64,000 bases of DNA from Parasphingopyxis marina (GTDB lineage: Bacteria > Pseudomonadota > Alphaproteobacteria > Sphingomonadales > Sphingomonadaceae): contig NZ_JACJVJ010000001.1 in the NCBI RefSeq assembly GCF_014237875.1, forward strand, positions 856,501 to 920,500, given 5' to 3'. Both the position numbers and the translations under genes were made by a program. The first letter of the stretch is position 1. The number at the start of each line of letters is the position of its first letter. The notes under the pieces were generated by a model that worked only from the letters and a program-made list of their open reading frames with translations, did no database searches and had not been told where the DNA came from. Below, piece by piece: positions 22,436 to 31,932 of this stretch.

Positions 22436-23767
22436 ATGCACCGATCGCGGTTTGCCCATATGCTGACGATTGCCCTCGCGGCGGGGACCGGGCTCGGCTC
22501 CTGTACGCAAGCGCATACCCAGCCCATGCCGATCCCACCCGTGCAGGCGCCCGCGCAAGAGGTTGCCCCGGCACCCGTGCCGCCGGACGCTATCGAGCCC
22601 AATGCCGCCACCCCTGCCGCCACCCCTGTCGTCGCGCCCCCGGAAACGATCCCCCCGGAACCGCGGATTCCGGAAACAGCCGTGCCGGTCGCTCCGGTCT
22701 CTGCCGCGGGCGCCGGTGCGGGGGCTCTCGCGGTTCCGGTGGTGGAGCCCGCCGTGTCCGAGCCGCGCACCTACAGCATCGTCGGCGTCGGCGACATCAT
22801 GATGGGCAGCGACTGGCCCGAGCCGGGCATGGATCCGCGTATCTTCCCCGGCGCCGATCCGGCGCGGGTCGTCGGCGCCGACCTTTCGGCGCTGTTCGCC
22901 GGTGCCGATGTCGTATTCGGCAATTACGAAGGCACGATCCACAGCAGCGACGAGGACGCGAAGAGCTGCGGCAATCCCGAATTCTGCTACGTCTTCCGCA
23001 GTCCGCCCTTTCACGCCGATTATCTTCGCCGGGCCGGGTTCACCCTGATATCCCACGCCAACAATCACGCCCGCGATTTCGGCGAAACCGGGCGGCGCGC
23101 GACCTATGACTGGCTAACCCGGTCCGGCATCACGGTCGCTGGAGGCGATGTCGATGGCATGCGGATCGGCATCCAGACGCTCGATGACGGGCGCCGGGTG
23201 GCGCTTGTCGCGTTCGGGCACAGCCCCGGGCTGCTGCTGGTACAGAATTATGGGCGCGTCGCCGAAATCGTGCGCGCGGCCGATGCCGAGGCCGATATCG
23301 TCATGGTGTCCTGTCATATCGGCGCGGAAGGCGCGAGCCATGACCGGGTGACGCGGGAGACCGAGATGTTCCTCGAGGAGGATCGCGGCAATCCTTGGCG
23401 TTTTGCCCATACCGCGGTCGACGCCGGGGCCGATATTGTGCTGTGCCACGGGCCGCATATCCCGCGCGCGGTGGAAGTCTATCGCGGCCGCTTCATCGCC
23501 TACAGCCTCGGCAATTTCTGGACCTATGGCCGGTTCAATGTGCGCGGCCATAACGGGCTCGCGCCGGTCGCCCGGCTGGAAGTCGATGCCGAGGGCGCAC
23601 TGGTTGCGGCAGAAATCGTCTCCGCGCGGCAGGAACGGCCGGGCGGGCCTATGCTCGATATCGCCGGCGGCGCCGCGCGGCGCGTCGCCGAGCTCACGGC
23701 GCGGGATTTTCCTGAAACCGGCACGCGCGTCGACACCGCCGGCCGGGTCAGCTGGCCCGGCAACTAG
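22436..23767 (+). CDS. CapA-family (poly-gamma-glutamate/capsule biosynthesis-like) lipoprotein
   Basis: 443 residues. A lipobox LGSC (Cys 23) follows a hydrophobic signal, then comes a long Pro/Ala-rich linker to about residue 115. The CapA metallophosphatase-like domain has IVGVGDIMMGSDWPE, ANNHARDFGETG, GHSPGLLL, VSCHIGAEG, CHGPHIPRAVEVYRG and the C-terminal YSLGNFW. CapA/PgsA proteins act in capsule polymer synthesis or export; many bacterial homologues have no proven role. No capsule synthetase genes are nearby. ATG at 22436 chosen because it gives the signal peptide directly. Confidence 0.88.
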   Translation: MHRSRFAHMLTIALAAGTGLGSCTQAHTQPMPIPPVQAPAQEVAPAPVPPDAIEPNAATPAATPVVAPPETIPPEPRIPETAVPVAPVSAAGAGAGALAVPVVEPAVSEPRTYSIVGVGDIMMGSDWPEPGMDPRIFPGADPARVVGADLSALFAGADVVFGNYEGTIHSSDEDAKSCGNPEFCYVFRSPPFHADYLRRAGFTLISHANNHARDFGETGRRATYDWLTRSGITVAGGDVDGMRIGIQTLDDGRRVALVAFGHSPGLLLVQNYGRVAEIVRAADAEADIVMVSCHIGAEGASHDRVTRETEMFLEEDRGNPWRFAHTAVDAGADIVLCHGPHIPRAVEVYRGRFIAYSLGNFWTYGRFNVRGHNGLAPVARLEVDAEGALVAAEIVSARQERPGGPMLDIAGGAARRVAELTARDFPETGTRVDTAGRVSWPGN

Positions 23768-24684
23768 CTGTCGATACGGCGGCGCCAGTCGTTGCCGGTA
23801 TCCGGCTCGTCGCCCCTGTCGAACTTGTCCCGCCGCCGCTTGCCGAACAGCATCCCGCGTTCAAGCCGGGCCCCGAGCGCCGCATAATAGGCGCTGAGAA
23901 AGTCATGGTCGTTTTCATGCTCGTTCCATGCCCAGCCGATCTTGCCGCGGATCGTTGCGGCGACGGCCGCCTGGGTGTCGTAATTGGACGCGCGCAGCAC
24001 GCTTTCCAGGGTCTGCAATTCATATTCGCCATAGGCCCCGAGCTGCTCGTCGGTGAAGGCGTATGCGGCGCGATGTTCTTCGCTGACCGAGGAGAGATCG
24101 GCCTCGAGCGCGCGGCGCGGGGCGTAGACGACCCAGGTCCCGGCGATAATGTCCCCCGCGCGCAGGCGATCCTTGTTGAGCAGCGGGAAGAACAGGAAGA
24201 TCGCCGCCCATAACAGCCCGATCAGCGTAATCGCACCGTCGACGCCTTCGCCGCCCGAAAAAAGGAAGGAGAGGGGCAGGAAGACCTCGATCTCACGCAT
24301 CATGTTGCGTGCGATCACGGCATCGGCGGTCAACCGTCCGCCGTCGCGGGCCACCACCCGAAGGCCGACGATGCGCTTGCCGGGGGTCGCCGATCGTCGG
24401 CCGATCTCGAAAGCGATGAAGTAGAAATTCCGCACGAGGAAGAAGCCGAGCAGCCAGATGACGGCCACGAATTCTCCCGAATTCGCCGCCAAGGTGCCAA
24501 CGCCGGCAGCGACCAATATGATGGTGAAGAGGATCAGCGAGCCGATAAGGATCACGAAATCGACGAGGAAGGCACCCGCGCGCTGCCCTGCCGTCGCCAG
24601 TTTCAGGCGCAGGTCGACGCCCTCGGGCGTGATCAGCGTCCGCTGCGAGCGGGTCGTATCGGCGAACGGGCTAGCTGTCGCCAT
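23764..24684 (-). CDS. RDD family membrane protein
   Basis: 306 residues with an RDD domain over about 25-190. The R-D-D residues are in AGQRAGAFLVDFVIL, RSATPGKRIVGLRVVARDGG is typical, and there are several hydrophobic helices, followed by a soluble C-terminal region of about 100 residues rich in charged residues. RDD proteins are membrane proteins of uncertain, possibly transport or ion-related, function. Last gene of the six-gene MoxR operon, overlapping the SpoIIM-like gene by 14 bp. It overlaps capA tail-to-tail by four bases. Confidence 0.88.
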   Translation of the reverse strand: MATASPFADTTRSQRTLITPEGVDLRLKLATAGQRAGAFLVDFVILIGSLILFTIILVAAGVGTLAANSGEFVAVIWLLGFFLVRNFYFIAFEIGRRSATPGKRIVGLRVVARDGGRLTADAVIARNMMREIEVFLPLSFLFSGGEGVDGAITLIGLLWAAIFLFFPLLNKDRLRAGDIIAGTWVVYAPRRALEADLSSVSEEHRAAYAFTDEQLGAYGEYELQTLESVLRASNYDTQAAVAATIRGKIGWAWNEHENDHDFLSAYYAALGARLERGMLFGKRRRDKFDRGDEPDTGNDWRRRIDS

Positions 24685-25681
24685 AGGTCGCTCTGGGAAG
24701 GTAAAAATAGGCGCACCAGAAGGCGAACATCATCGCGGCGATCGCATAGCGGGTAATATCGTCTACGATCAGTTGGCGGCCGAACCCTTCGAGCAGGCCC
24801 GCGACAAGCAGCATCAGGACGACTCCGATCATCGCCGTCGCCGCCGTCCGCCCGGCGCGCCTCGCGGCCGCGAGGCGCGTTTCCATACCCGGGAAAATGA
24901 TCTTCGTGCCGATATGCAGCCCCGCGGCGCCGGCCAGGCCGATCGCGAACAGTTCGGTCGATCCGTGGATCAATAGCCAGCCGCCCAGCTCGAAACCCAG
25001 GCCGTGGCTCACGAAAAGGGCGCTGAACGCTCCGATCATCGCGCCATTATACACCATCAGCAGCGCGGTCGGCACGCCGAATGCGAAGCCGAGCGCAAAG
25101 GCGAAGATCGAAACCTGCGCATTATGGGTGAAGAGATAGGTCGCGAAAACGCCAAGCCCGCTCCTCCCCTGGTCATGATAGAGCGTTTGTCGCAGCTGTT
25201 CGGTCGTCGCCGCCGGGTTGCGTTCGGCCGCTAATTCTTGCGGGATGATCGCATTATACCAGTTGGGATCGTTCGAGACGAGCAGATAGGCGGCGATCGC
25301 GCCCGCGACTATCAGCGCGAGCGCGATCAAGGTTTCGCGCCACAGCGCCCGGATCGAGCGGGGCCAATCGCGCGCAAAGAAGTTCGCCATCCGCTCCCCA
25401 AAACTCGTGCGGACGCCATAGACGAAGAAATAGGCCCGCGTGCACAGCCCTTCGAGATAGGAGACCAGCGCCATGTCGAGCGAGGTTTCGCGCGCCACCG
25501 ACAGCGACGACAGCGCGGAGCGGTAAAGCACCGGCAGCTCCAGCAGATCCTCGTCGGAAAGACCGCCGACCGAACCGGCCTCGGCCCGGCGGAGCAGCTC
25601 CTCGAGCTGCAGCCAGTCATTCTCCCGCTCGGCGCGGAAGGTGCGGCTTGAAAAGAGGGCCTGATCTGCAACCCGCTCCAT
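24671..25681 (-). CDS. stage II sporulation protein M (SpoIIM/DUF95) family membrane protein
   Basis: 336 residues. A cytoplasmic N-terminal helical region (about 1-105) precedes five to six membrane helices. Conserved segments are THNAQVSIFAFALGFAFGVPT, NGAMIGAF, and HGSTELFAIGLAGAAGLHIG. In Bacillus, SpoIIM belongs to the DMP peptidoglycan-degrading complex. In non-sporulating bacteria the homologue travels with MoxR, DUF58 and RDD genes, as here, and its role is unknown. Start codon abuts the stop of the DUF58 gene. Confidence 0.9.
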   Translation of the reverse strand: MERVADQALFSSRTFRAERENDWLQLEELLRRAEAGSVGGLSDEDLLELPVLYRSALSSLSVARETSLDMALVSYLEGLCTRAYFFVYGVRTSFGERMANFFARDWPRSIRALWRETLIALALIVAGAIAAYLLVSNDPNWYNAIIPQELAAERNPAATTEQLRQTLYHDQGRSGLGVFATYLFTHNAQVSIFAFALGFAFGVPTALLMVYNGAMIGAFSALFVSHGLGFELGGWLLIHGSTELFAIGLAGAAGLHIGTKIIFPGMETRLAAARRAGRTAATAMIGVVLMLLVAGLLEGFGRQLIVDDITRYAIAAMMFAFWCAYFYLPRATYGDS

Positions 25682-27015
25682 CAGATAAGGCTCCGGCGCT
25701 TGAGTTCGACATAGCGGGAAACGAGCTGTGTGCCGATCTGGCCGTGCGGCGCCTCGAGCACATGCGCGCCCATGCGTTGCAGCTTGGCGATGACGATCGC
25801 ACGTTCACGCAGCAGCGCGTGCGCCGTCACCGCGCGCGATACGTCCATCGGTTCCTGCGGCTCGTCATGCGCGAGCGCGCTCAGTTCAGCGTCGCGCATC
25901 GTCACGAACAGGACGAGATGGCGGTCGAGCAGCCGCGCGGTCGCCCGCAGCATCAGTTCGGCGCTGGTCGGGTCCGCGAAATCGGTGAAGACGATGACCA
26001 GCGACCGGCGGTGAAGCTGGCCGGCGAGCGTGGTCAGCGCCAGCGTATAGTTCGATTCCTCGGCGGTATAGTCGATGCCGGCCGCCACCCGCTGGAGCGA
26101 GGCGAAGGCACGCGCGCCGGTCACCGTCGGGCTGGCGACATGCGGCCGGCCGGCAAAGCCAAACAGGCTCGTGCGGTCGCCGGCCTTCAGCGCGACATAA
26201 GCGGTGAGCAGCGCCGCGGATATCGCGCGGTCGATGCGCGGCAGGCCGTCGATCGGCTCGCACATCGTCCGTCCGCTATCGAGCGCGAAGACGATATGGT
26301 TGTTGCGCTCTGTCCGGTATTCCTTGGCCAGCAATTCGGTGTGCCGGGCCGATTGCTTCCAGTCGATCGTCCGCCGGTCCATGCCCGACTGAAATTCCGT
26401 CAGCGCATCGAATTCGGTGCCATCGCCGCGGTCCAGTTGCGCGATCAGGCCGATCGCCGCGTCGCGCAGATAGAGCTGGATACCCTTGTCGTGAATCAGC
26501 CCGATATCGGGCGTGACGATGATCTCGGCGCCGAAATAGTCCCGCCGCTGCACCCAGGCTAGCCCGAGCGGCCCGGTCCAGCGCGCCCAGACATGGCCGA
26601 TCAACGCCGTGCCGCGCCGGTTGGCGGTGAAGACGGTGTCGAGTTCGCCGACGCCGTCGATCGTCCTGACATTCGCCCGCCGCGCGCCGCCGGCATCGAG
26701 CCGGTTGTCGACGCTGAGCGCGACCTGTATCTCGCGGGGCACGCCGCGACGGTCGGGCTGTCCGCCGCGCAGGAACCTTAGCCGGGTCGTCACCGTGAAG
26801 GGTGCGCCCGCGCCGACGCTGCCCGGTTTGTCCATCTCGATATCGAGCGCCCTAGTTGAACGCGCGGTAACGGCGTCGAGCAGGATCAGCATCGCCATCA
26901 CGACGATCCAGACAAGGCCGAGATACCAATAATGCGGGACGAGTACGCCAATGACGAGCGCGGCGGGCGCGCCGAGCGCGGTAAGCACCACGGACCGGGC
27001 GGTCGGATAGATCAT
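25681..27015 (-). CDS. DUF58 domain protein with von Willebrand A-like fold
   Basis: 444 residues: two N-terminal membrane helices (to about residue 55), a beta-rich middle region, the DUF58 core (SGMDRRTIDWKQSARH near 225) and a vWA-like C-terminal half. That half has VFALDSGRTM (a DxSxS variant, DSGRT) and VIVFTDFADP. DUF58/vWA proteins are metal-binding adaptors for MoxR AAA+ ATPases. It follows the moxR gene by 22 bp on the same strand, and the pair very likely interact. Confidence 0.92.
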   Translation of the reverse strand: MIYPTARSVVLTALGAPAALVIGVLVPHYWYLGLVWIVVMAMLILLDAVTARSTRALDIEMDKPGSVGAGAPFTVTTRLRFLRGGQPDRRGVPREIQVALSVDNRLDAGGARRANVRTIDGVGELDTVFTANRRGTALIGHVWARWTGPLGLAWVQRRDYFGAEIIVTPDIGLIHDKGIQLYLRDAAIGLIAQLDRGDGTEFDALTEFQSGMDRRTIDWKQSARHTELLAKEYRTERNNHIVFALDSGRTMCEPIDGLPRIDRAISAALLTAYVALKAGDRTSLFGFAGRPHVASPTVTGARAFASLQRVAAGIDYTAEESNYTLALTTLAGQLHRRSLVIVFTDFADPTSAELMLRATARLLDRHLVLFVTMRDAELSALAHDEPQEPMDVSRAVTAHALLRERAIVIAKLQRMGAHVLEAPHGQIGTQLVSRYVELKRRSLI

Positions 27016-27037
27016 GAGGCGGCCGGTTCCATCGGCG

Positions 27038-27994
27038 TCATCGGGGCGCCTCGACCTGTTCGATCAGATTGGCGATGATTCCGTCGGCATCGCGTCCGTC
27101 GATTTCGGCGGCGGCCGAGAGGATCACGCGGTGCCGCAGGACGGCTGGTGCCAGCGCCTTCACATCGTCGGGGATCACATAGTCGCGGCCGTCGAGCGCG
27201 GCGCGCGACCTGGCGGCGCTCGCCAGCATCGCGGCGGCGCGCGGGCTCGCCCCGGCATCCAGATCCGCTGTCTCGCGGGTCGCCCGGACCAGCGACACGA
27301 CATAGCCGGTGATATCGGGGACCAGCTTGACCGTCGCCACCGCCTCGATGGCCTCCGCGATTTTCGCGCCATCGGCTTTCGTTTCTATGCCGAACTCGCC
27401 GGCCTTTGGCGCACCGAAGCGGCTGCCATGGACGCTGACGATCTTCTGCTCCTCCTCCTCGCTTGGATAACCGACGGCCAGCTTGAAGAGGAACCGGTCG
27501 AGCTGGGCCTCGGGCAGCGGGTAGACGCCCTGCTGTTCGATCGGGTTCTGGGTTGCGACCACCATGAACCGGTCCGACAGCGCGTGGGTCTCGCCGTCGA
27601 TGGTGACCGCGCGCTCCTGCATCGCTTCGAGCAAGGCCGCCTGGCTCTTTGGCGGCGTCCGGTTGATCTCGTCGGCGAGCAGCAGCTCGCAGAAGATCGG
27701 CCCGCGCGTAAGCTTGAACGAACTCGTCTGGAAGTTGAACAGGTTGGCGCCGATAATGTCCGACGGCATCAGGTCCGGCGTGAACTGGATACGGCCGAAA
27801 TCGAGCCCCAGCGACCGCGCGAAACATTGGGCGAGGAAGGTCTTCGCCGTTCCTGGCGGGCCTTCGAGCAGGCAGTGGCCGGCGGAGAATAGCGCGATCA
27901 GCAGGTGATCGACGATCTCTTCCTGGCCGACGATCGCCTTGGCGATCTCGCTATGGATGCTCTCGCCGAGCGGTTTGATGTCTTCAACCTTCAT
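27038..27994 (-). CDS. MoxR-family AAA+ ATPase
   Basis: 318 residues: Walker A GPPGTAKT at 45-52, Walker [10 protein letters not shown] near 105-112, sensor 1 [24 protein letters not shown], and the C-terminal lid [11 protein letters not shown]. MoxR ATPases act with vWA-domain partners as chaperones that insert cofactors or remodel protein complexes, often at the membrane. Central gene of the operon; it overlaps the DUF4350 gene by 11 bp and precedes DUF58. Confidence 0.95.
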   Translation of the reverse strand: MKVEDIKPLGESIHSEIAKAIVGQEEIVDHLLIALFSAGHCLLEGPPGTAKTFLAQCFARSLGLDFGRIQFTPDLMPSDIIGANLFNFQTSSFKLTRGPIFCELLLADEINRTPPKSQAALLEAMQERAVTIDGETHALSDRFMVVATQNPIEQQGVYPLPEAQLDRFLFKLAVGYPSEEEEQKIVSVHGSRFGAPKAGEFGIETKADGAKIAEAIEAVATVKLVPDITGYVVSLVRATRETADLDAGASPRAAAMLASAARSRAALDGRDYVIPDDVKALAPAVLRHRVILSAAAEIDGRDADGIIANLIEQVEAPR

Positions 27995-29183
27995 GGGTGA
28001 CGGCCTTTCTCCAGTGATTGAGGGCCCTTGCGGCGTTGAGGATATCCTGGCGGCTTGTCGCGCGCTGCGCGGCGGCGGCCAGCGTGGTGAATGGCGGTGT
28101 CGAGGCGGGGCCGAGCCCGTCGAGCCAGTGATCGAGCGCGCCGCCCTTCAGCTTGCGCGGATTGCCGATTGCGGCGACGGCCGCTTCGCGCGTCATCGCG
28201 ACATAGCGTTCGCTCGACAGATGCTCGCGCCGGGCAAGCCTGAGCAATTCCGCGCTATTGTCGACCAGCGCGCGCTTGCCGAAGGCGATGGCGCGTTGCG
28301 GGCGCAGGGCCGGGCCGAAGCGATAGACAGCCTGTAAGCCCGCAAGCAGCGCCGCGGCGAGGATGCAAAGCGTCAGCGCGAGGAAGGGCGGCTCGAAGGC
28401 GAGGGTGAGCAGGTTGTGCGCGCCGCCAAAGCCGTTTGCGATCAGCTCGAAGCGGAACGGTCCCTGATCCTCGTTGAGCGCTTCGAGCAGCAGCAACGCA
28501 GCGCGCGCGCGTTCGGGATCGCTGAGCGCCTGGTTGTTGAGAAGATCCGGATCGGCGAGGATATAGGCGCTGGTGCCGTCGACACTGGCGAGGACGATCT
28601 CGCCGTCCCGCGTTTCGACGACGCCGGTCAGATGCTTGCCCGATAGTGTCTGCAGGCGCGCGGGCGCGCGCAGCTCTGCATCGATATAGGGATTGACGAG
28701 CGCGGAGCCGGGCCGCGTCTCGACGATATCCACCGCGATTTCGGCTAGGTCCTGCAGTTGGTACGCGCCTTGGCTTCCGGCGATGGCCCCGATCGATTCG
28801 ACACGGTCTTGCTGGCCCATCACTGGCATGGTGCCCCATTTGGGGAGAACGAACAGCGTCGGCTGGTCGTAGACATCGCCGATCAGCCAGTTCAGCCGGT
28901 CGGGATCGACTTGTTCTTCCAGTGTAACGATCGTCAGCCCGGAAAAGGGCCGGGGATTCTCGTCGCGCACATAGTCGATTTCAGCCCCCGTCGCGTCGAG
29001 CAGTTCGGCGATCCCGCGAAAGCCGATGGCCGAGGTCGAAAGCCCGTGCGCCCGGCCGTTCTGGCCGTTGCGAAGATCGGGCGCATAGGCGACGAGGAGC
29101 AGGAACGCGCCGAAGCCGACGATCCCGGCTAGGACCAGCAGGATCAGCGTCCGCGGGTTGAAGGGGGCGGCGTTTTCGCTCAA
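27984..29183 (-). CDS. DUF4350 domain membrane protein
   Basis: 399 residues: one N-terminal membrane helix ([20 protein letters not shown]), a periplasmic-facing DUF4350 region ([18 protein letters not shown] ... LTIVTLEEQ), a second helix near 275-295, and a cytoplasmic C-terminal tail. Function unknown; it is a regular member of MoxR-DUF58 clusters. Translationally coupled on both sides (ATGA with the upstream DUF4129-like gene, 11-bp overlap with moxR). Confidence 0.85.
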   Translation of the reverse strand: MSENAAPFNPRTLILLVLAGIVGFGAFLLLVAYAPDLRNGQNGRAHGLSTSAIGFRGIAELLDATGAEIDYVRDENPRPFSGLTIVTLEEQVDPDRLNWLIGDVYDQPTLFVLPKWGTMPVMGQQDRVESIGAIAGSQGAYQLQDLAEIAVDIVETRPGSALVNPYIDAELRAPARLQTLSGKHLTGVVETRDGEIVLASVDGTSAYILADPDLLNNQALSDPERARAALLLLEALNEDQGPFRFELIANGFGGAHNLLTLAFEPPFLALTLCILAAALLAGLQAVYRFGPALRPQRAIAFGKRALVDNSAELLRLARREHLSSERYVAMTREAAVAAIGNPRKLKGGALDHWLDGLGPASTPPFTTLAAAAQRATSRQDILNAARALNHWRKAVTHEG

Positions 29184-29839
29184 CTCCGGCCCTCCCGCGC
29201 CCAGCTGCGGCGGAAGGCGAAATCCTCATAGGCGATCCGCGCTTCATCCCATCCCTTCTCATCCACCGGGCGCTCCGCGAAGATCCCGCGTTCGACAATC
29301 GCGGCGATCGAGGAAAAGGCGGATCGGGCTGGTGTGGGCAGCGTTTCCGACGCCGAAATGTCGCGGCTGGTAAGCGCCGGCTTCAGGAAATCGGGGAGCC
29401 GGTCCTCAATGTCCGAGATGCTGCGAAACAGGAGCAGATGGACGGCCTCGGCATAGCGGCCCTCGCGTGCCAGCGCTTCGGCCTCGCCGAGCAGGCCGCG
29501 CGCCGTCTTCTCGTCGGGCTGCCACTCATCGATCTCTGCCTCTCCATCCTCCGCCGCGCCGCCGCCCGCGAAGCGCCGTTGAAGCGCGCGACCGACAAAG
29601 AAGAGCAGGAGCAGCACCAGCACGGCGGCGATGAGCCAGAATAGCACCTGCCAGAATGGGCCGGTGCCTGAAAGCCATTCGAGCAGGTTGGAAAGCCAAT
29701 CGGGCGGCGGTTCGGGTGCGTCGGGCGGTTCGAAACGCGGCAAGTCGGTCTGGAAACGGTCGCTGTCGACCAGCTCTCGATAGGCCTGATCGAAATTCTG
29801 CTTGCCGTCATTTCCGGCTGGCGCCGGCGGTGCCGTCAT
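29180..29839 (-). CDS. DUF4129-like membrane protein, first gene of the MoxR operon
   Basis: 219 residues: a Pro-rich N-terminus, an amphipathic WLSNLLEWLSG segment, one membrane helix (about 63-85, LFWLIAAVLVLLLLFFVGRAL) and a helical cytoplasmic domain (EALAREGRYAEAVHLLLFRSI) typical of DUF4129 C-termini. Such genes accompany transglutaminase or MoxR clusters. Start at MTAPPAP; 12 more codons are open upstream. It is divergent from the gene at 29965, so the operon promoter lies between them. Confidence 0.75.
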   Translation of the reverse strand: MTAPPAPAGNDGKQNFDQAYRELVDSDRFQTDLPRFEPPDAPEPPPDWLSNLLEWLSGTGPFWQVLFWLIAAVLVLLLLFFVGRALQRRFAGGGAAEDGEAEIDEWQPDEKTARGLLGEAEALAREGRYAEAVHLLLFRSISDIEDRLPDFLKPALTSRDISASETLPTPARSAFSSIAAIVERGIFAERPVDEKGWDEARIAYEDFAFRRSWAREGRS

Positions 29840-29887
29840 ATCGCTCTCAATTCCCCCTCGCGACCAAGGCCTCAATAACGCCGCTTT

Positions 29888-29932
29888 CCCGGCAAGGCGA
29901 GTGCCGGGCTGGACATGGCGGAAATAGCCATG
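29888..29932. promoter_or_regulatory. two adjacent inverted repeats in the MoxR-operon promoter region
   Basis: CCCGGCA-N7-TGCCGGG (29888-29908) and CATGGC-N7-GCCATG (29914-29932) stand side by side in the 125-bp divergent intergenic region. They could be operators or RNA hairpins; no regulator is assigned. Confidence 0.35.
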
Positions 29933-29964
29933 AAAAATGCACTAATCGGTAAAGGGGCAAGTCG

Positions 29965-30858
29965 ATGGCAAGTGCGGGCACGGGAATCTTCAGCGTCGGC
30001 CAGACGCTGGGCGACGGCTTCGGCGCGATGTGGCGCAATTTCTTCGCAATGTCCGCCATCGTGCTGATTTTCTCGATTGCGACAAGCACCCTCCAGTTCG
30101 GCCTTTCCTATGTCACCACCGGCAGCTTTGTTGCCGATTCGGCGGCGGGAGTTGCGGGGGGGCAGAATTTCACGGTTTCGGTGATCGTTTCCACCATCTT
30201 CGGTGTTTGCGCCTATATCGTTGCACAGGTCGCCTTGATCAGGCTGGCATTGTCCGATCTTCAGGGCAGGCAACGCGATATAGGCGGGGCGATCCGCGAC
30301 GGTTTCACCCATTTCTTTCCGGCATTCGGAATCCAGCTGCTGGTCGTGCTCGCGCTCGGCGCGATTTACGTCGGCTTTCTTTTCTTCGTCGGGGTTATCA
30401 GCGTTGCGGCCGCTTCCGGGGGATCGGCGGCCAGCATGACGGTGATCGTCCTGCTGTCGTTCCTCGCCGTGGTCGCGGTGCTGATGTTTTTTGCGACCGG
30501 CTGGGCGGTGCCGCTGGTCGCCCGGCTTGTCGAAGGGACTGGGGTTTTCCGAAGCCTGGGGCGCAGCTGGTTTCTGGCCAAGGGCAATCGCTGGCGGATC
30601 TTCGTGATCTACATCGTGGAGTTCGTGATCCTCCTGGCGTTGATAATCGCGATGGCGGCCGTGATGATTCCGCTGTTCGGTTCGACGGCATCGGGAGGCT
30701 TTACGGCGACCTGGCTGTTCGTTCTCTTCCCGCTCCAGCTTGCCTTTTCCTGCCTGATCTGGAGCTTGTGGGCGTGCTTCATGGCTGCGCTCTATGTGAA
30801 TCTGCGCCGGGCCAAGGAAGGCGTCACCGAAGATTTGGTAGCCGATATCTTCGAATAG
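29965..30858 (+). CDS. multi-pass membrane protein (YciC / GDPD membrane-domain-like)
   Basis: 297 residues with about six hydrophobic helices. It starts ASAGTGIFSVGQTLGDGFGAMWRNFF and contains LVARLVEGTGVFRSLGRSWFLAKGNRWRIF near 190-215. That arrangement resembles the membrane domain found in YciC-like proteins and in some glycerophosphodiester phosphodiesterases. No catalytic motif is visible and the function is unknown. Divergent from the MoxR operon, so a shared regulatory region is possible. Ribosome site AAAGGGG. Confidence 0.75.
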   Translation: MASAGTGIFSVGQTLGDGFGAMWRNFFAMSAIVLIFSIATSTLQFGLSYVTTGSFVADSAAGVAGGQNFTVSVIVSTIFGVCAYIVAQVALIRLALSDLQGRQRDIGGAIRDGFTHFFPAFGIQLLVVLALGAIYVGFLFFVGVISVAAASGGSAASMTVIVLLSFLAVVAVLMFFATGWAVPLVARLVEGTGVFRSLGRSWFLAKGNRWRIFVIYIVEFVILLALIIAMAAVMIPLFGSTASGGFTATWLFVLFPLQLAFSCLIWSLWACFMAALYVNLRRAKEGVTEDLVADIFE

Positions 30859-30923
30859 GCGGCAAGTTTGGACGCAGACGATTTGCCGGTCTATGAAGCA
30901 AGAAAATTTCGCGGGAGACATCG

Positions 30924-31928
30924 ATGAAACTGGGATCGCTCAAGAGCGGCCGCGACGGCAAGCTCGTCGTCGTCAGCCATGATCTCGCCTGGTGCGCGGA
31001 TGCGTCACATATCGCGCCTACCCTGCAGGCAGCGCTCGACGATTGGGACACGATCGCGCCGCAGCTTGAAACGCTGGCCACCGATCTCGCGCACGACGTC
31101 ATCCCGAAGGAACGCTTTCACGAGCGCGAGGCGGCCTCGCCGCTGCCGCGCGCGTACCAGTGGGCGGACGGTTCTGCCTATGTGAATCACGTGGTCCTTG
31201 TTCGCCAGGCGCGCGGCGCGGAAGTGCCGGAAAGCTTCTGGGAAGATCCGCTCATGTACCAGGGCGGATCCGACAGTTTCATCGGCCCGCGCGATCCGAT
31301 TCTGCTTCCCGACGAAACCTGGGGCTGCGATCTGGAGGCGGAAATCGTCGTCGTCACCGGCGATGTAAAGCAGGGCGCGAGCCGCGACGAGGCGCTGGCC
31401 GCGATCCGGCTCATCGGCCTCGTCAACGATGTCTCGCTGCGCAACCTGATCCCGGCCGAACTCGGCAAGGGGTTCGGCTTCGTCCAGTCGAAACCGGCAA
31501 GCGCCTTTTCCCCGGTGTTCGTGACTCCGGACGAACTGCCCAACTGGAAAGAGGGCAAGCTGCACGGCACGCTGAACGCGGATCTCAACGGCCAGCCCTT
31601 CGGCCGCGCCGATGCGGGTGTCGACATGACCTTCGATTTCGGGACGCTCGTCGCCCATCTCGCCAAGACGCGCGATCTCGTCGCGGGCAGCATCATCGGT
31701 TCGGGTACCGTCTCCAACCGCGATGCCGATGGCGGGCCGGGCAAGCCGATCGCCGAGGGCGGACTAGGCTATAGCTGCATTGCCGAGGTACGGATGGTGG
31801 AACAGATCCAGGACGGAGAGATGAAGACGCCCTTCCTGAAAGCCGGCGACAGCGTTCGCATCTGGATGGAGGACGAGCATGGCCACGCCACGTTCGGCAC
31901 GATCGAGCAGGACGTCGTAAAGCCCTGA
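30924..31928 (+). CDS. fumarylacetoacetate hydrolase (FAH) family protein
   Basis: 334 residues. The N-terminal FAH_N-like region has MKLGSLKSGRDGKLVVVS. The catalytic core has LYQGGSD..., metal-ligand glutamates in GCDLEAEIVVV, FGFVQSKPASAFSPV, and the C-terminal GSGTVSN. This arrangement matches the subgroup annotated as fumarylacetoacetate (or acylpyruvate) hydrolases, which cleave C-C bonds of beta-diketo acids in aromatic catabolism. No other catabolic genes adjoin, so the physiological substrate is uncertain. Confidence 0.9.
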   Translation: MKLGSLKSGRDGKLVVVSHDLAWCADASHIAPTLQAALDDWDTIAPQLETLATDLAHDVIPKERFHEREAASPLPRAYQWADGSAYVNHVVLVRQARGAEVPESFWEDPLMYQGGSDSFIGPRDPILLPDETWGCDLEAEIVVVTGDVKQGASRDEALAAIRLIGLVNDVSLRNLIPAELGKGFGFVQSKPASAFSPVFVTPDELPNWKEGKLHGTLNADLNGQPFGRADAGVDMTFDFGTLVAHLAKTRDLVAGSIIGSGTVSNRDADGGPGKPIAEGGLGYSCIAEVRMVEQIQDGEMKTPFLKAGDSVRIWMEDEHGHATFGTIEQDVVKP

Positions 31929-31932
31929 GCGG

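Noticed and set aside
22510-22780. Short-period repeats in the CapA gene
   Set aside because: Codon-level repetition of a Pro/Ala-rich linker, not a DNA repeat or CRISPR.
23764-29839. MoxR/vWA-like cluster read as an anti-phage ternary system
   Set aside because: The partners (DUF4350, DUF4129-like, SpoIIM, RDD) are those of a widespread housekeeping-type membrane cluster, with no protease or nuclease effector and no mobile context.
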